DNA from: Pisaster brevispinus
Lineage: Eukaryota > Echinodermata > Asteroidea > Forcipulatida > Asteriidae
Reading direction: 5' to 3'
Length of the DNA: 64,000 bases
Assembly: GCA_023634235.1 (NCBI GenBank)
Contig: JAMKCF010000002.1
Span: 560,501-624,500, forward strand
The notes beneath the pieces are model-generated. The model saw only the letters and a list, made by a program, of their open reading frames with translations, was not told the DNA's origin and did no database searches. Shown here piece after piece: positions 45,751 through 57,458 of the stretch. The translations under genes were made by a program, and so were the position numbers. Position 1 is the stretch's first letter. Each line of letters begins with the position of its first letter.

Positions 45751-45935
45751 ATGTATTATACAATTTTGCTAAGGATAAAAAACATCATTGTTTAAAGCTT
45801 ACTGATTATGAAGTTCATACTAGAACCATTTTTTTCTGTGAAATATTTTCATCTGAAATTTAGTCATATTTGAGAAAACTGTATCTGAAAAACCTATTAA
45901 TAAATGCAACAGCTGTTTGCGGTTGATACAAGAGT

Positions 45936-46091
45936 GCAGCTTGCCCTGCCTGTCATAGCGACCGCAGTTTGCCCTGCCTGTCGTTGGTCGTAGAGAGTGC
46001 AGCTTGCCCTGTCTGTCGGAGCGAACACAGCTTGCCCTGCTTGTCATAGCGACCACAGCTTGCCCTGCCTGTCGTTGGTCGTAGAGAGTGG
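45936..46091. repeat. 28/35-bp composite minisatellite
   Basis: GCAGCTTGCCCTGCCTGTC recurs at 45936, 45964, 45999, 46027 and 46054. Spacings are 28, 35, 28, 27 and 35 because a 28-base form (ending CATAGCGACC) alternates with a 35-base form (ending GTTGGTCGTAGAGAGT). Confidence 0.9.
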
Positions 46092-47160
46092 CCTTGCTAC
46101 AGTCAGTCACTGCATGACATACAAATGTACAAACTGAGTATGTGTACGTACTGTACGCATTGCACTACGCTGTATGAGGTTGAAAAAGCATGCTTTAACC
46201 CAAGTTATTTTATACGCAGTTCGTGCAGTTTGTGTTTTTCTTCTGTTTGTACAATGTGCATTGTCCGTGATGTACGTACGTATGCAGTTCGTGAATGTGT
46301 GGTGAGTTTGAAGCGGGCAGCTTACATTAAAAGCTGTAGACATGGCTAGATATAAGGTCCTCAGTTGTTAAAGATTTTTGCTCCCTCAGGGCTGCAGACA
46401 TATGTAGTTTGTATTTGTGTTGTTTTTCTGTGGGATTACCATCAAAACAAATCTGCCAAATATCAAATAACATCACTCCACTGGAAAGGCAAAAAAAACA
46501 AACACTTTATAAAAACATCTTTGATTTTTTCTCAGTATCCAAGGTCGGCAAATCCATAAATCTTTTAAACCGCCCAAGATTTAGTTCAACAACTGCAACT
46601 CCAATTTAATCCAATCTCAATGTGTATCTAGCTGTTTCTCCCTGATGTAAACAGACGGAATGACTGTGTGGTCCCGGCAAGAAAAGTCAGTCCTCTGAAT
46701 CATAGAGCAAGGACTGAATCCAAAACTTTATAAATCGTCGCCAATCTTTTCGACCATAGGTTTTAATGCAGGTGGTGTTTTGTGTTTATCAAAAGGCCAA
46801 CAGGTGATGGCAAGACTACATGTAGATAAGCCTTGATCCAAGTGTTACAGTGTTTATATAAAAGTCGGGGAAATGACATCTAATTCAACATGCATGTTGT
46901 GTAACCCATGATCTTCAGAAGTTATCCCAGAAGATCATCGAGTCCTAGATATTTGGATTAAATACAAATGTTGGTGTAATCCATGGTTTCATTGTGTCAC
47001 AGATATAACAATAATTGGTTACAGATTGGTATTTTCATGTACATGTACGTGTAAAAAGTGATATGTTTATGGAAAAGGAAAGTGTTTCAAATGTTGAGGC
47101 CTATTATAATATAGTTGATGTTATAAACACATGTTAGCATTCACACTAACACTTTTGTCA
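46092..47160. other. Unassigned non-coding stretch
   Basis: No recognised exon. The part 46620-46760 looks single-copy and somewhat less AT-rich but has no firm signal. Confidence 0.35.
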
Positions 47161-47164
47161 TTTA

Positions 47165-48130
47165 TTTTCTTTCTCTTTCCCCTATTCCAGTCATCTTTTA
47201 TTTGGTCCTCCTATCAATCCACCCCTCTTGAATTGATCTCTTCTGTCCACCGTGCTCCCATCTACCCACTGTGAATTCACCTTTCTTATCCCCCCTCCCG
47301 TTTCCTCTCACTGTCCCTTTCTTTGTCCAATCATTAGCTTCCCCTACCCCATTCCAACCCCTAGTTGCCCCTCTTGTTCCGTTTTTAGACCCCTTCTTTC
47401 TAAAAGTTTTCTGAATTCTTTCCTCTTCCTCTGCTCCTTTTTCTAGCTCTCCTTTCCCCTCATGCGCCACTTACCTTCCCCATCTCAGTCTTCTGTTCCT
47501 CCTGCTTGATTCATCTGTTATCTTCCCACCTCTCATCTCTCAATTTTCCATTCTCCTCCCCCCTACCCCCATCTTCCTTCTGCTCTCATCTACCCACTGT
47601 GACTAATCCTTTATTCCCTTCTTTGCTCCTCTCACAGCCCTTTTCTTTTCCCCTACCCTGCCACTTATGAACCATCCTTCAAGTTCCTGCCCCATCTGTT
47701 TCCTTTGAACTAACCCACTCCCAGCCCCTGCCTCCAAAGTTCCCCATCCTGCCATCCTACTACAACTGCCCCATCTGCTTCCTTTTACCACGCCCCCCAA
47801 TTGCCCCCATCCTTTTCCCATCCTTCCCTCTACCACCATCCTGCAACATGTGTAACTGCCCCATATGTTTCTTTTTTACCTACCCTCCCCCCATTGCCCC
47901 CAAACTTTCCCCATCCTTTTCTCTCCTACCATAAGCACTCCTCCCAGCTCACCCACCTCTCTTTTCTCCCCCCCCCCCCCATTCCCACTGTTGTCATTAC
48001 TTCACTCTCCATCTGCCCACAGTCCAAGTTGTTCCTCAGATGCAGTCATCATCCTCTTCCTCATCTTCTATCCCTCATCAATCTTACACCTGTCTTATTT
48101 CATGCCTCATCACCACACTCTGTTAACTTA
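47165..48130 (+). repeat. Polypyrimidine tract, about 1 kb, with internal repeats
   Basis: The plus strand is overwhelmingly C and T for almost 1 kb. Phrases such as ATCTACCCACTGTGA (twice) and CTGCCCCATCTGYTTCCTTT (three times) show that it grew from degenerate longer units. It includes a run of 13 C (47968-47980). Open frames on both strands here are side effects of composition. Confidence 0.85.
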
Positions 48131-48309
48131 CTAAAAAAACTGACATCTTATCTCAATCTCAACAAATGATCATCTCGGAAGACTTAAGTTCTTACTTTTA
48201 CACCGTTGGTAATCGAGCTGCTTTGTGTGAATATGTTTCCCAGGGCTTCACTGGACGCTGGCCCGAGGCCAGTGATTTTAGCATCAGGCCAGTAAACTCA
48301 TGACCTTAC

Positions 48310-48590
48310 AAGAAAATCTTTGCTCAATTGGTCATAGAAGTTGCAAGAAAATAATGAAAGAAAAAACACCCTTGTTGCATAGAGTTATGTGCTTTCAGAT
48401 GCCCTAGAAAGGCTTCATCTTTCTTAGATGCAAATTTTGATGTTAACAATGACATGTTTCGCTGAAACTACATTACTTCAAAGGGGGTCGTTTCTAACAA
48501 AACAATGTTTTATGATATCAACAGCTCTCCAGTGCTCTTTACCAAGTAAGTTTTTAGGGTCATACAATTTTGGAATAATTAAAAAAAAAA
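48310..48590 (+). repeat. Dispersed 370-bp repeat, partial forward copy
   Basis: CTCAATTGGTCATAGAAGTT, CCCTTGTTGCATAGAGTTAT, CTTCAAAGGGGGTCGTTTCT and AACAGCTCTCCAGTGCTCTT are in family order. Confidence 0.8.
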
Positions 48591-48849
48591 AATCATTTTG
48601 ATTCTGGTCCAGTAAACATTTTGAGACAAAAGTCCTGTGATCTTGAGGATGTTCTTCCCAAATGTGAGCCCTGTTGCCATGGTTGCCTGAGTGGATTTAT
48701 AGCCAGATTTACAATCTCATACTACCAGTGACTACTTAGGCAAAAGCCAAATGACTTCTGGACTGAAATTATTAGTCAACAGATGGTAATAAGTGAAACA
48801 TGGACAGTTTGAAACAAAGATATTGACAAAATAGGGAGACCGCAAACAT

Positions 48850-48905
48850 TGGGCGAGGTAGCTCAGTTGGTAGAGTCGCAGGTTCAAGTCCCACTCTAGC
48901 CCTAA
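48850..48905 (+). mobile_element. tRNA-like SINE head
   Basis: GCGAGGTAGCTCAGTTGGTA (A box) and GCAGGTTCAAGTCCCACTCT (B box), with a shortened anticodon region. Too degenerate for a tRNA gene. Confidence 0.6.
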
Positions 48906-48929
48906 CCCCCCATTAGGGTCTCTCTACAC

Positions 48930-49350
48930 AACCTGCCAAATACAACAGAATGCAACACAGTTGAAATGAGAACCATGCCAAATGTAACAAAATGCAACAA
49001 GGGATATTGTTGCAATGTGCAGGCATGCTGTTTGTGAAAGGACTGAGCAAGGGTGTTTGCCCTGCTAAATGCAACAGTATGCACATAAGTGTAGTGGTGA
49101 CTTGTAACTGTTATTTAAATGTTTAACTGTTATTATACAGTGTACAGTCTTTTGAATATGATTTGAATTATGATTCTTACCTAATATTACATCATACTTC
49201 TCAATATTTTTCCCATAACCTTTTTTTGAAACACCCATTATACAATAGAAGCACCCAAACCTATATGAAGTCACTTCACTGTTAAATGCAACAAATTCAG
49301 TCAAAGAATGACATCTGAGTTGACTGCCAAATGCAACAGATTACAACAAC
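48930..49350. repeat. Scattered CCAAATGCAACA motifs
   Basis: TGCCAAATACAACAGAATGC, TGCCAAATGTAACAAAATGC, TGCTAAATGCAACAGTATGC and TGCCAAATGCAACAGATTAC recur irregularly. They may be remnants of a diverged tandem repeat. Confidence 0.45.
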
Positions 49351-50245
49351 TATTACCATTTGGTGCATATTGTTGCTTTTAGCATGGTTAGGGCTAGTCA
49401 TCTTTTCTTTGTTCAGCCCAAAGCAATAAATCATGTGAATCTTCAACATCTATACAATAATGTATGGCCATGTGATATGGTGACATTGAAAATGCATTTT
49501 AAAAAGCAAATTTGATTGTTTGCCAATGACGTACATATTCGGTTAGTTCATATCATTACTAACAAATAATTTTCCCTTAATCTTGTTTGCAAGATGTGTT
49601 AACCTTCTAATTCCACTTAATCCTTTAATCCCATTACTAACAACAATTTTCACCTTGTTTGCAATGTATTTTACCTTCTTTTCTGAATAACGCCTTAATC
49701 CAATGTGTTCTGGTACTCACCCCTTCTAATCCAATCCCTTGTTATCTCATAACAGCAAAGCCCACCGTCAATGGGGATGGCTGTTTCAATTCTTGGACAT
49801 TTCAAACGCTACAAGGTTAGCATAAATTGACATAATTATTCAAAATCATTTGCATATTGCTGCTGAAGCTCCGCCCATATTAAGGGTTGGTTAATAACAA
49901 CCCCAAATGTGCCTACAAATCAACGGTTTCTGTTGCTCTCTCTGCACTTTCCCTCATCTGATAAAAAAATATCTCCCGCTCAACCCTTGATCATGTGAAA
50001 TATTTCCGCTCGAGCTCCGCCTCTTCTTGCGATGATTGAAATAAAAATCAGCTCATTTGCATATGCTATACATATACAGTAGCTTCCTGTGCACTCATTT
50101 GCTGTTGAGTTGTTTGTCATCAACACATGCTTGTTCCCAGTTGCCACATTGTTGTACCTGTCAACGTTAAACGCAGACCAATCCATTAAGCCTAGCCTAT
50201 CTTGTTAACTGCCTAGCAACAATGCACAAGCTTCCGTTTGCAGGG
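49351..50245. other. Unassigned non-coding stretch
   Basis: No recognised exon or repeat. Confidence 0.35.
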
Positions 50246-50390
50246 CACAGTTTCATAGAGCTGCTTAAAAGTAAGCACAGCAAAATTACAAATGTATGCT
50301 TATCAGAAGAAGGTTACCAGCCAAAATGCCATGTCAAATGTACCTTCTGCAACTGGTATCCTTCTTATTTTGTTAAGCAACATATTGTGT
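50246..50390. mobile_element. Inverted-repeat element, 'GGGCCCAATTTCATAGA' family
   Basis: GGGCACAGTTTCATAGAGCT, GAAGGTTACCAGCCAAAATG, GCAACTGGTATCCTTCTTA and GTTAAGCAA match 59288-59420 closely. Confidence 0.7.
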
Positions 50391-50908
50391 TGATGAAGCA
50401 GCTTATGTCAGTATGTGGAAAGTGTGGGCCTAGGGCTACAGTGAGCTGCTGACCAAAGATTTGACAGCCGAAGGCGTAAGTTATAGAGCTTGGGCTGAAA
50501 TATGAAATGTGCACTGGACGCCATTTCAGCAAGCAACTCTTTTGATGCAACAATGGAGCAGTGAAGACAATGACCATTGCTATTAAACATTTGCTTGCTG
50601 AAATGGTGTCCATGTGTATTTCACGTTCCAACAATAGATAGAGCTCCAGTTCCCCATCTTTGGCCCTCGGCACTCTATAAAGCTTTGCTGCTGATCACTA
50701 GTGGGTGGATACATTAACATATGGCACAGAAATGGCAGGTATTGGTCAACGTTTTGGTCCTAGATTTGAACAGAATCTCTCACCTTTGGTTTCATTTCAT
50801 AGCTAAATGGATTGGGCTGTAATTATTGCTTCATTGATTTGTGAAAAGTGTTCGTGCATCAAATGTCTATGTACGTAAGTCACCCTGTTTCATGCCACAG
50901 CCATCCAG

Positions 50909-51052
50909 CTGCCGATTTCATTAAACTTTACGCAAGTTCTGCATAAAGAGTCCACTTGCTCATTTGTATAAAATGTGCACACAACAAATCTTATGCAAAG
51001 TGAACTCAGTAGGGTTTGCGTAACATTTCGTGAAATCGGCTGCTGGTTTCCA
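50909..51052. mobile_element. Inverted-repeat element with CAGC.GCCGATTTCAC ends
   Basis: The left end is CAGCTGCCGATTTCATTAAA and the right end, on the other strand, is CCAGCAGCCGATTTCACGAA. TTACGCAA follows on both sides. Same family as 14004-14175, with a different interior. Confidence 0.75.
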
Positions 51053-51539
51053 TGCATCATCAGGGCCAGGGTTTAGGCAGCCTGCATTCATTAGCCTGGT
51101 GCTCAGGTTTCATATTGTTGATATTCATCATGCTGTGACAGGGTGCTATACAGTGCTGTGACACACCTCCTATGAAAGAGTTACAACTACACACACATGT
51201 AAAGATGTTTTTGTGTCAACTGAAGCACTGCATGTGAGTGTACAATTACTTTGTAGTAGTAAATTTACCTTATGCGCTGATGTCATCACGCCGCCATTTT
51301 AGAGGTTAAACTTACCTTAGAGCCACTACTAATGCATTCCCCTCACCGACATGTTTAATTCACATTTTTTTCGTATCTGCGCAACAGCGCCCTCAATGTT
51401 ACACAAACAATCGTTAGCATGACCAAGTAAACAAAGTATGCTACATAATTTCAGTGACCAGACTTGAGTAACAGATCCGCTTCCCCTCCTCAAACACAGA
51501 AATTCAAAACTACAAACTCAAAAAGACATACATTGTGTA

Positions 51540-51780
51540 GGAACAAGATTATTAATAATAATAAAGATCATGTAGCACTATACGAAGAGCAGAGAGCTTT
51601 ACATGAAAGGAGAAAAATAAATAAACAAATAAGTAAACAGAAACAAACAAATTAGGTCTTGGATCCAGAATCTCTTCAGGAGACGTTTGATTACAGGCAT
51701 CAAAATCACTTCCCTCAGACCAGCTGGAAGCTCATTCCACAGACCTGGGGCAGTTATGACGAGTGAGCTATCCTGACCTT
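51540..51780. repeat. Dispersed repeat C, diverged copy
   Basis: TGTAGCACTATACGAAGAGC, GAGCTTTACATGAAAGGAG and AGCTCATTCCACAGACCTGG follow the layout of 28715-29020. Confidence 0.5.
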
Positions 51781-52205
51781 GCTTCTAGTTCTTGAAACAG
51801 AAAGCCAGTTCTGATGAGCTGATGAGCTGAGTCGGTGTCTTTATACATCCAAGGCTCAAGAGAGACAAATCATAACTTATTCAAGTGATGTAGCCGATGA
51901 ACGCTGCGCATTGAGCATTCCGACGGCTTTTGACATCATTTTCACATGTCGAGGGAGACCCTTCTTTAATTTGAAACGTGTACATTGTGGGTGGTCAGTC
52001 GGATTGGGCCCATGGGACCTTGGCGTTGTAGTCACAGGCTTGCATAAAACTTGAGTCGAAAATGAACCTTGTAAATAATTAAGAAGAATCGAGACTTATG
52101 ATTTATTACACTGTCAAAAGATTCATAACTGTATATATTTCATACATAGCTACTTTGTAATTTTTGTAAATATTTAAGTGCTATAACATTTTTTGTTTGT
52201 ATTAT

Positions 52206-52600
52206 GTTCCGACACCCTTATGTTCCATACCCCTATACTCCAACATCCCTAATGTGTTTTCCTAATCCTAACCCTAGCCCTAATCCTAACCCTCAACATA
52301 ATCCTAACCCTAGCCCTAATCCTCACCCTAGCCCTAATCCTCATCCTAACCCTAGCCCTAATCCTCACCCTAGCCCTAATCCTCACCCTAGCCCTAATCC
52401 TCACTCTTACCCTAATCCTCACCCTAACCTAATCCTCTCTTACCCTAATCCTCTCCCTAACCTAATCCTCACTCTTACCCTAATCCTCACCCTAACCTAA
52501 TCCTCACTCTTACCCTAATCCTCACCCTAACCCTAGCCCTAATCCTCACCCTAACACTAGTGTGTAGATCATGAGGGATTGTGGGAATAGGGTTGTGGGA
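52206..52600 (+). mobile_element. Element carrying a telomere-like CCCTAA array, copy 1
   Basis: A left flank (TTCCGACACCC ... CCCTAATGTGTTTTCCTAAT) leads into about 290 bases of CCTAACCCTAGCCCTAATCC-type repeats (52255-52555). A right flank ACTAGTGTGTAGATCA follows. Both flanks recur, inverted, around the smaller array at 58655-58830. The array is therefore part of a dispersed element and is not a fused chromosome end. Confidence 0.8.
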
Positions 52601-52919
52601 ACATGGAGCAGTCACCACAATTTGAACACTACAGAATGAGTATTAATTTGCTCTTCATAAAACAACAAACGAACAAAACAATGGTGTACTATTTCTTTCA
52701 TATTTTTGGGGGGCAGTACATGATCCACCCATTGTTGAAGGTAGGGTAATAGATTATGGTGATTTATAGGCCAAATTTTAAAGAAATTTATAATAAAAGT
52801 TACTTGTGAAAAATTCATTCGAGTACATTGTCTACTTGCTGAGAAAACCATGAACAGCAAAAAAACCCGTCACAAGAACGTCAAATCCATACGCGCTTAG
52901 CTAGGTGACAGCGGGTACT

Positions 52920-53165
52920 GACTACATCTCTGGCCACAGCATTCGAGAAAGGACACCAATGCTCAGAAATCTGAGAAACGATTCATGCATAAATCATTTT
53001 TCAGATTCAAATGTCTTAGGGTGAAAATTATTCAAATCATATTACTTCAAAGGGAATCTTCTCAAACTAGTTTACTATCAACAGCTGCAGTGAATCTCAC
53101 CAAGTTTTTATTATTGGTCATTAAGTTTTTGGAGTATTTACCAATCTATGACCCTACATTTTAAA
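52920..53165. repeat. Dispersed 370-bp family, diverged partial copy
   Basis: AATCTGAGAAACGATTCATG, TTACTTCAAAGGGAATCTTC, TCAACAGCTGCAGTGAATCT and TTTGGAGTATTTACCAA match the layout of 36557-36946. Confidence 0.55.
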
Positions 53166-53761
53166 CGAATTTGAGCAGATGAGGTCCCCCCCCTCCACCC
53201 CGCCCTCCCCCCTCCACCCCACCCTCCCAAAGCAGTTACATATTCATAATGAATGCATTCTATTCTATTATGATTACTGTGCCCAGGGTAACACAATCTG
53301 AGAATTTAAACAGAAAATAAAGAGTACCCGAGACCTGGAGAATGAACTGTGAATTTTGTTATACTGTCACACCCCAAACATTATTACCATTGACTTGTCG
53401 CCATCGCAGTCAACCCAGCTCCTTGTAAGAATCCTTGGGAGACCTGAATCTAAGACAGTCTGACGGGCGGGAAGATGCTCCCATCCAAAATCTTAATTTC
53501 ATTGTTCAATGGCTTGGGGCAAGGTTTTAAATTTTGTTATGTTTTTTGTATATTATTGACTTTGAATTAATATTGATGTTGGAGGTTGAGTGTTATGTCG
53601 TCATCCAGGGTTGTGTTTGATTAAGAAATAGAGTGATTTGAGGGAACGATGGCGAGGGGAAGGTGCTGAGAAAGCTGAAGGGGGGGGATGTAGAGATGAA
53701 ACTGGGAAACCCTGGGCCCAGTTCTATCCAGCTGTTTATTAAGCAGAACATAATATGCTTA

Positions 53762-53900
53762 AATAGGGGCTTTGGGTCAAATTCAGTTTTGTGATGCACT
53801 CATTTTCTCAATAGAAAGAGTCCCTATGAAAATGGGCAAAGAAGTTACAGTTGTCTAACCACACATTAAAATGCCACTGTGTTTGGTACACTGTGGGAAT
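53762..53900. repeat. 27908-family fragment
   Basis: AGGGGCTTTGGGTCAAATTC and AGTTTTGTGATGCACTCATT, then CACATTAAAATGCCACTGTG. Confidence 0.65.
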
Positions 53901-54100
53901 GATTGTTTTGCAAACACTGTCACAAAGTGTCTGAGGCTTCCTATAATTATATGATAATCAGTGTACTTTGATGACAATATTGAAGAAAAAAACCGACACA
54001 CTCCTGCTACAACATCTTATTTGTTATTATTTTTTTTATTAAAGAGTGTCTCTTGCGCTACTGTAGTCTTGCTTTTTTCCCCCAGTAAAGTTTGTGGCCT

Positions 54101-54420
54101 TTAATTTTGTAAAAGTTTGTTTCTATGCAAGTTCACCCAAAACAAGGCTAAAAGCCACTCTTGGTAAGGGGCTATAAGAAGAAAACATGTGAAGATGAAA
54201 GTAACTGAGTGGAGCTGAGGGTAGGAATTGATATTCCTCTTAAAACAGTCTAGATTGTAGGATGGAGGGAAACATGCACCAGGCAAGGAGTTCCAAAGAG
54301 ATGCAGTATGTGGAATAGCGCTGTTGAAATGGCTCTTTGTTCTAAATCTTAGCAAAGCAAGAGATGTGGCATGGGGATGGTGGCATGAGTGACTTGTGCG
54401 AGAAGCCTTGCCTCTCACCA
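54101..54420 (-). pseudogene. Non-LTR retrotransposon (LINE) remnant, RT C-terminal end
   Basis: The minus-strand frame contains SLALLRFRTKSHFNSAIPHT followed directly by ASLWNSLPGACF and a CFKRNI stretch. The order RFRT, then R/H-T-x-x-LWNSLP, then a F-K-R/S motif is typical of the last part of non-LTR retrotransposon reverse transcriptase ORFs in animals. No polymerase motif (YADD) is present, so only the 3' end of a dead or 5'-truncated copy is here. The upstream part of the open frame (before about 54420) overlaps a SINE-like stretch and is probably not from the element. Confidence 0.6.
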
Positions 54421-54720
54421 CTGGGGTCCTGGTTCGATTCCTGTCTGAGGTGGTGTGTGAGTAGAGTTGTAAGTTGGTTCTCTTCAATGGCACAAGGGTT
54501 TTTCTCCAAGCCCTCCTGTTTTCCTCCCTCTGGAAAAATCAAAACTGTCAACTTCAGGTTTATACTCCATGTTCATATATTTGTTTATTACTGCCAAATG
54601 TGCCCATTGCATACCATTGGTCGAACACGTTGTATCAGCGTTCTTCACAATTCAGCCTCTCAGCTGCGAGTGAGGATGGTTAGCCTCACAAATTGTTACT
54701 GTTATTATTGCTATTATATG
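54365..54720 (+). mobile_element. SINE-like repeat with GGTTCTCTTCAATGGCAC body
   Basis: GGGTCCTGGTTCGATTCCTG is B-box-like. It is followed by TTTTCTCCAAGCCCTCCTGT-type sequence and CCCTCTGGAAAAATCAAAAC. The copy at 61745-61920 has the related TTTCCTCCCACATCTAAAAC. Confidence 0.5.
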
Positions 54721-55229
54721 TACTAAAGCAAGCACGAATAAAGCAAGAGTGTTGGGTTTGCCTGAAGGACACAGTAAAAACTGACACTACCTGGGCTTTA
54801 ATCTGCAGAGTTGCTCCCCAGTATAATCAACTTTGGCCAGTCTAAAGCAACTACATGTCATCAGCATGTGACTTGTATTAGAAAACGGTCCCCGGAAACA
54901 TTTGAAATGCCTGTGGGAATGCACACAGAACGGTCTCTGAATACAAAGACCAGAGATCAATTCCAAAGGCATTGCACTCTTGGGAGCTTTAGAATGCAAC
55001 GGATCCCCCGCAGTTCTTGAAAAAAATATTGGGCGGATACCCCGACATCCGAGGAAAGATCGTTGTTGATAAACATACAAGAAGTACAAGAAGGTTTGTA
55101 CATTCGTACAATGCACAATGAACAGTATAGACTAATGTAGCGTACATTCACAAATAATTACCGACCCCCATAAATGGCATGAGGCATACTTCTCTCTGTT
55201 TTCTCGTTGTTTGGACTTCATTTTTTAAA

Positions 55230-55320
55230 TTTTGGGTTCAACAAAGAAAAATTAACTAGAGCGGGATTTGAACCAAAAACCTCCAGGGGAACGTGCCGAT
55301 GCTCTATCCTATATTGTCGA
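55230..55320 (-). mobile_element. tRNA-like SINE fragment, reverse strand
   Basis: GAGCGGGATTTGAACCAAAA and GTGCCGATGCTCTATCC mirror the copy at 32556-32675. Confidence 0.55.
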
Positions 55321-55884
55321 TATCTTTGTTTGATGAATACTGATGTGAAGTAGTTAACTTGACTCATGCTCAAAAACATGTGTTGGGTACCAGGCAATAC
55401 TGGCCTCTAGCATGGTACCCTCATTACTTCTTTCATGCTTGAAGTTTCCACCTCAATCCTAACACTTGACCCACTTTTGTCAAAAAGTAAAAAAATATAT
55501 ATATATATGTACATGTATGCTTGTCTCTGTACAGATGTGTAAATATGTAGATGAGACAAAACTCAATGGTTTGGTTTGAATCTGTTCTTTCTTCCTTTTT
55601 TCTCCGAAATCAATCATATTATTTTTTAAATTGACTTGTTTGGTTGTTTCAATTGCCAGTTGTGCTTTTTTCCCCTTTTTTTTACCCCCTTAAGAAATAA
55701 GCATCGATTTTACGGACCGCTAGTGTACACAGTATGGTGCAGCGGAAGTGGTTTGTTGTACCTGTACATGTACATACTGTCTGAAAAACCTGAGGATGTT
55801 CACTCAAGCGTGAAGCCCTTGGTACATTTCTAGTAGGGACCCTTGCACTAACATTAGTTTTATTCTCATTCGGGGGGGGGGGGG

Positions 55885-56100
55885 GCTCTCTGGTTAAATT
55901 CAATTTTGTGATGCACTCATTTTCCAATAGATACAGTCCTTGGGGAAAAAATAAATGCCTTACCTCATGGTGTAAAATGCCATTGTAACAGATACCTCCC
56001 AGTGGGAAAATTGTGAACCTTGGGCACTCTATGGTGAATATGGGTGAGCTATTAAGTTTTGCTATTATTATTATTATCAAGTATCAAGTATCAGAATAAA
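55885..56100. repeat. 27908-family fragment next to a run of 14 G
   Basis: TTCAATTTTGTGATGCACTC, ATTTTCCAATAGATACAGTC and CATGGTGTAAAATGCCATTG follow the family order. Confidence 0.65.
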
Positions 56101-56464
56101 TAAAAACTCCTTTGAAAGTTTGGGTCTGATCGATGTGGCTTTTTTTCTTGATTGTTTAGCGTCATTTATACACAATATGTCAAGCTTTGAAACGGCCCTC
56201 TACATTTATGTGGTGTTGAATTTGACTCATGACCCCCCCCCCCCACCGAAAAGTGCAGAAGAATGTTGTTATTTTTAAATTTGACCTAGTTTTGTTAAAT
56301 CACCACTACCACTAAAACAACAAATGCATACACTACTAAAGCAACAAATACACCAGAGGGTATGAACTGAATAAGGTGTGTCCAGTTTTAGTTGCAGGAA
56401 CCGTGGAGATCATTTATTTATTGTCAAAATAAACTCAATATTTGCCATAACAAGACCTTTGATA

Positions 56465-56790
56465 TTAAAGGCAATGTATACCTTCGGTTTTTGGAACTGT
56501 TACTTTGAAGGCGTTTTATTTGAAAATCATCAAAATTCAGGAAGCAACTAAAAAATCTCTGTAGTATAATGTACAGACCATAATTTCAAATGTGACGTCA
56601 TCAAACAGTTGTGGATATTGACCCCCCCCCCCAAAAAAAAATAAAAATAAAAAAATGCGCTTAAACAACAACAGTAGCATTTGAAACCTAAGGTTAGAGA
56701 CTTGGAATTTGTCTCCACTTTCCTCATAAAGACTCTGTTCTGTTGGAAAATGAGTACATCGTAATTATAAGTAAGATCGAGAAGTGGTTT
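56465..56790. repeat. Composite of the 370-bp and 27908 families
   Basis: It starts TTAAAGGCAATGTATACCTT (370-bp family end) and passes into GTGACGTCATCAAACAGTTG, AAGGTTAGAGACTTGGAATT and TGGAAAATGAGTACATCG (27908 family). This suggests a hybrid or nested insertion. Confidence 0.55.
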
Positions 56791-57299
56791 TTATTCTACA
56801 ATTTGACCAGTTTGCATAATTTTACTCAAATGTAGATTTTTTCGCAATAAAGTATTTGTATTCAGATAACTGTAGACCTCTGTATACATATTTTGAATGA
56901 TTTGTTCAATGCTGTATAAAGCCATATTGGCGATTGATTTACTGTACGTGAAATATTGCTAAAAATCAACCCATTTGCAAACCCCCTTGGAAATTTTATT
57001 TGTAAGCAAGTACATTCATAGAAGCAACGGAACCAGCCAATGTGCACTGTTCATTAATGCATCGCATAGTCCTGTCAATTAGTTTTGCAAATTGTATGCA
57101 CAAAGAAACGCTTTACGATAATGAGCAGGTTAAATGCATCCCCTCACTCTGCCCCCCCCCCTCCCCCCAACCCAGATATTAGTAGGAGACAACCCTTCTC
57201 ATTTGCAAAATCAGACCCTGATGTTATTCTTAACCGGTCCCTCATTTTCCTCCCTCCCCGGATCCCACTGGATCTCCCCCATGCCCTGAATGCTTGCAG

Positions 57300-57458
57300 A
57301 TGGTGAAGTACCAGCGTTCTTCCTTGAGTGGTGCAGATGAACTCTCCGATCATGACCAAGGCACCGGCCTCACCGGTACTCATCAGTCCAACAGTCAGCC
57401 ACACAACGCGGTAGCAACTGGAGCTTATGACAAAATGGGGGAAAATCACTGCGTTAAG
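57300..57458 (+). CDS. First coding exon of a type II-like membrane protein
   Basis: A long pyrimidine-rich tract and TGCTTGCAG end at 57299, and the ATG is the first codon of the exon. The exon has 53 codons and ends AAG|GTAAGC in phase 0. The sequence is hydrophilic, rich in Ser, Asp, Gly and His (MVKYQRSSLSGADELSDHDQ at the start), with no signal peptide, as expected for a cytoplasmic tail. The acceptor at the ATG means an untranslated exon lies upstream; the block at 30000-30346 is a candidate. It joins in frame with the exon at 59031. The family cannot be told from this exon alone. Confidence 0.6.

Noticed and set aside
47198..48169. Open frames on both strands in the polypyrimidine tract
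   Set aside because: They result from the lack of stop codons in C/T- or G/A-only sequence.
52204..52500. 98-codon frame rich in Pro-Asn-Pro-His repeats
   Set aside because: It is a translation of the telomere-like CCCTAA array, not a protein gene.
52206..52600. True interstitial telomere from chromosome fusion
   Set aside because: The flanks are shared with the inverted array at 58655-58830, which points to a dispersed element.
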